Below are positions 31,620 through 34,388 of a DNA stretch of 34,388 nt, in pieces; the first letter of the stretch is position 1; each line of letters begins with the position of its first letter. The notes below the pieces were generated by a model that saw nothing but the letters and a program-made list of their open reading frames with translations, was not told where the DNA came from and ran no database searches. The position numbers and the translations under genes are program-made. This DNA comes from Lachnospiraceae bacterium UBA7050 (GTDB taxonomy: Bacteria; Bacillota; Clostridia; Lachnospirales; Lachnospiraceae), in contig DLAJ01000042.1 in NCBI GenBank assembly GCA_002493905.1, positions 1-34,388 on the forward strand, given 5' to 3'.

Positions 31620-34325
31620 TTACAAATCTTCTACATTTATTTTTATTCTTTTTAATTCTATAGTTATAATACCTGCTTCCATTAATAAAGTAGATGTAAT
31701 GGCTTTTTTATTGTTTAATCGCTCAAATAAATTTTTTATGTGCTCAGATAAATATTCACTGTACATATCCCGCTCTTTTAATGCATTGCATTCTAAAAGT
31801 TGCTTAGTTAATTCGTACTGCTCTTTTGATTCATCATGTATATCATTATAGTTCCCCTCTGATAGGCGTACAATAGAACCAATTCGAAAAAGCAGTTTTT
31901 CCCTTGATGCAATGCATAAGCTATCAGATAATAATTTTTTTATATCAACTTCTTCACAATCTATATCATATTTCAATATATTTTTGGCTAAAGTCAAATT
32001 GACAGCAACTATTTCCTTGGCTAATCCAAGTTCTTTTGCAATATTCTGTGCCTGACTTATATAAAATAAAGCATCTACAAATTCATGCTTTTTAAAATGT
32101 ACGTTAGATAACATTTTATATGAATACATAATTCCACGTTTATCGTTGTAAGACTCTTTGATGGAAAGACTCTTTTGTAAATATTCTATACTCTCATCTA
32201 ACTCATCTAAAGCAAAGCAACATTTAGCAATACGGTAATATGCAAAAGATTTTCGTTTAGATGTTATGAGTGTTTCCAATTCTGCTAATTTTAAAAAGGT
32301 GTTTTTGCTTTCTAAATACAACCCTTTACAACATTCTATCATCGCGATTCTATGTATCGCTTTTACTGCTAAAGCAATATTATTATTGGAAATTGCTGAT
32401 TGATAACTCAGCAAATATATTATGAGAGATGTTTCCAAATCTCCCCGAATATAATAAACCCTTCCTGTAAGGAGTAAAATTTGTATTCGAAGCTCTTCAT
32501 TCATCTGTTCAAAAATATAGTTTTTGTTATTAGAAATTGATAATAATAACTCATCACATAAATTTTTAAAATATAAACATCTTAACTGAACATAATATAT
32601 TTTTTCCCATTGCGAAGAGCATAAATCAATATCTTTTTCTATCATTTTCAGATATTGAATACATAAATCATATTGCGACAAGCGCTCTAATAAAATTATT
32701 TTCATCATACACAGTTCTACTAAATACGTATTATCATTGGAAAGCTCTTCTATGTCTTGAACAAGTTTTAATGTTCTTTTTATTAATTGATGATGTAGAA
32801 GCCTTGGGAATGATTTATTTAAAAAAAAGTAGGCATTTTGCAGTAACTTATGTTCAATGTATATGCTAATAATATCCAATACAATTTCGATTTCAGTTTC
32901 GGATATTATGACAAGGTTATTCATAATCTCTTGAAAGTCTTTATTGTTTAAAGTGAAATTTCTAAAAAAAGGTTTGTACTTATCATGCACATGGTAGCTA
33001 TTCCCTCTATTCTCAACTAATCTTTTTTCAACTAATTGTGATAAGCATTCAAGTAGATTTAATTTAGAAAAATATTTTTTTTCAATTGGTAATGATACAT
33101 AAGTCAAAATAAACAATGCCTTCTTCTCGTCTGATCCTAAACGATCTATAAAACCATGTAAGAATGTATCATTTGATTCAAGATTGTTTTGATTTGTTTG
33201 GTTGTCTACTAATACTGCATAACCAGGCAGACCATTATATTGAACTTTTATTAGAGTTGCTATATCTTTCCTTGATTCCCCAATATGGTGAATAATTATT
33301 AAATCTAGATCCTTCTCTTTTAAACCTTCTAGTATTAATATTCTTAAGTTATTTTTAATATTAGCTGTTTTAGGGAAAATATTAAACCAACCAATAAAAT
33401 AAATTCTGCTTATTCTAGTGGATATGATAGTCTCAAATACATTTTTTAAAATAATATTTTCAGATGAACATTTATGAACATCATCTATTATTATAATCGG
33501 TCGAAACATATCTAACAAATGTGTTAATATACTTATCAGTTCGTTTGACAAATAATAACCATGATCTTCTAAATATTTTTTCAGACTATAATTGCTATAA
33601 TATATTTCAAAAAAATGAGACAAAGAAAAGAAAAAAGAGCTAGTCTGTCTCTCACTCTCATCATCGTGAATAGTATGCCAAAAAATATTTTCTCCGTTTT
33701 GCTTATATACATAGGCTATATTTTTTACTAATTGTGTTTTTCCGCATGCAGAAACTCCTTGAATATAATATGCTAAATATTTGCTCCCCATTAAAATAGT
33801 TCTTTCCCATTCACGGTCTGCAAGATAGTGATCAGTGCTTAAAATTTGATTATCATATTCTAGTTCTAATAAATTAGTATAGTTTGAATTATTTAATGCA
33901 TCTATGATACGTTTCTTCAAATTAATCAGAATATCTGATTTTTCTTTTCGCAATTCTTCATTATATTTATCTATATTCAATTCTTCTTCAAATAAAACTG
34001 AAATACCATATTCCTCGCAAAATAAGTTTATATAATCTTTAGTGGAGGTTGTTAAATAAGGTCTGATCCACAAATATAATAATGCGGGTCGATGAACTTT
34101 TGCCCAATCTAAGCTTGACATTATATTTTCTTTATTTACAGATTGAGCATAACATTTACATTCAACAATAACATCATAAACTCTCTTCTCAATTTTATAT
34201 TGTAGTAATATGTCCCTTCCACGATCTGGCCCCCCATCATAGTGTGAAATGGAATAAGGATTTGTAGTATATAATATTTGACATACATTTCTTTCAAATT
34301 CAGTTCCCTTATCAACTGTTATCAT
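31620..34325 (-). CDS. PD-(D/E)XK nuclease - STAND NTPase - TPR-like fusion protein
   Basis: This 901-residue protein has three parts. Residues 1-115 are an Mrr-like restriction endonuclease domain: KGTEFERNVCQIL, then GGPDRGRDIL (Asp38) and VIVECKCY (Glu55, Lys57) form the D...ExK active site. Residues 160-400 are a P-loop NTPase of STAND type with Walker A GVSACGKT (190-197) and Walker B IIIIDD (Asp281/282), followed by ISTRISRIYFIGW. Residues 400-900 are helical, with TPR-like repeats such as AYYRIAKCCFALDELDESIEYLQKSL. STAND proteins with nuclease effectors include known phage-defence sensors (Avs group). This one is shorter than most. AGAGG eight bases before the ATG supports the start. 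It has its own promoter region with the 24-bp repeat. Confidence 0.8.
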   Translation of the reverse strand: MITVDKGTEFERNVCQILYTTNPYSISHYDGGPDRGRDILLQYKIEKRVYDVIVECKCYAQSVNKENIMSSLDWAKVHRPALLYLWIRPYLTTSTKDYINLFCEEYGISVLFEEELNIDKYNEELRKEKSDILINLKKRIIDALNNSNYTNLLELEYDNQILSTDHYLADREWERTILMGSKYLAYYIQGVSACGKTQLVKNIAYVYKQNGENIFWHTIHDDESERQTSSFFFSLSHFFEIYYSNYSLKKYLEDHGYYLSNELISILTHLLDMFRPIIIIDDVHKCSSENIILKNVFETIISTRISRIYFIGWFNIFPKTANIKNNLRILILEGLKEKDLDLIIIHHIGESRKDIATLIKVQYNGLPGYAVLVDNQTNQNNLESNDTFLHGFIDRLGSDEKKALFILTYVSLPIEKKYFSKLNLLECLSQLVEKRLVENRGNSYHVHDKYKPFFRNFTLNNKDFQEIMNNLVIISETEIEIVLDIISIYIEHKLLQNAYFFLNKSFPRLLHHQLIKRTLKLVQDIEELSNDNTYLVELCMMKIILLERLSQYDLCIQYLKMIEKDIDLCSSQWEKIYYVQLRCLYFKNLCDELLLSISNNKNYIFEQMNEELRIQILLLTGRVYYIRGDLETSLIIYLLSYQSAISNNNIALAVKAIHRIAMIECCKGLYLESKNTFLKLAELETLITSKRKSFAYYRIAKCCFALDELDESIEYLQKSLSIKESYNDKRGIMYSYKMLSNVHFKKHEFVDALFYISQAQNIAKELGLAKEIVAVNLTLAKNILKYDIDCEEVDIKKLLSDSLCIASREKLLFRIGSIVRLSEGNYNDIHDESKEQYELTKQLLECNALKERDMYSEYLSEHIKNLFERLNNKKAITSTLLMEAGIITIELKRIKINVEDL

Positions 34326-34364
34326 TTGTAATTCCTCTACTTGATGAAATGAAGATACATGTCA

Positions 34365-34388
34365 TACATATTTAAATAACTGCCAATT
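34365..34388. repeat. Right copy of the 24-bp inverted repeat
   Basis: Exact reverse complement of 29901-29924. It lies 39 bases upstream of the STAND gene start, in the same orientation relative to that gene as the left copy has to the RtcB-like gene. The window ends at its last base, so the match may continue beyond. Confidence 0.9.

Overview
The window looks like a chromosomal stretch from an anaerobic Firmicute, most likely a Clostridia / Lachnospiraceae-type bacterium. This is inferred from the diaminopimelate aminotransferase route to lysine and peptidoglycan (dapL next to dapF), a glutamine synthetase followed by an ANTAR-domain regulator as in clostridia, strong AGGAGG-type ribosome binding sites, a PdaB-like polysaccharide deacetylase, an Rpn-type nuclease, and a secreted protein with the N-terminal HTGS/GGGCY cysteine pattern common in gut Lachnospiraceae. 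No rRNA, tRNA, CRISPR array, intact insertion sequence or integrase was seen.

Bases 1-10800 hold mostly housekeeping and envelope genes. Reading down the minus strand there is a GH113-like glycoside hydrolase, dapF, dapL, a secreted 525-residue protein, a nucleoside phosphorylase and a VanZ-like membrane protein. The plus strand carries mscL and a DJ-1/PfpI-fold protein that lacks the usual cysteine. A large GT-C-like membrane protein and a ribbon-helix-helix protein follow on the minus strand. Bases 10870-11580 are a graveyard: a frameshifted PadR regulator and its usual DUF2812 partner, both broken.

Bases 11600-23050 carry an Rpn-type nuclease, a polysaccharide deacetylase, a MATE exporter, an ANTAR regulator with glnA, a small FMN-binding-like membrane protein, Hsp33, a methyltransferase, a DUF368 undecaprenyl-phosphate transporter candidate, hisC, an XRE-type regulator and an S51 peptidase. 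A 91-bp hairpin repeat occurs three times here, each time just beyond or across the 3' end of a minus-strand gene. One copy supplies the last codons of the methyltransferase.

Bases 23050-29210 are a cell-surface region. It has a 753-residue secreted or anchored Ig-like protein on the minus strand. Divergent from it runs a plus-strand series: MBOAT O-acyltransferase, SGNH esterase/acyltransferase and PdaB-like deacetylase. Together these look like a system that adds and removes acyl groups on an exported glycan.

From about 29210 to the end the composition becomes strongly AT-rich, and this looks like a horizontally acquired island. After a remnant ORF and a promoter-terminator pair that could make a small RNA come three genes. 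The first is a highly divergent RtcB-like RNA ligase homologue. One base after it is a histidine-phosphatase-superfamily protein. Convergent to both, 6 bp away, is a 901-residue protein joining an Mrr-like PD-(D/E)XK nuclease domain, a STAND-type P-loop NTPase and a TPR-like helical tail. A 24-bp sequence sits upstream of both transcription units in inverted orientation (29901-29924 and 34365-34388), so it lies at both edges of the cassette. I read this as a candidate, possibly undescribed, conflict or defence module that couples RNA-end repair or sensing with a STAND nuclease effector. The domain assignments come from the sequence; the defence role is inference.
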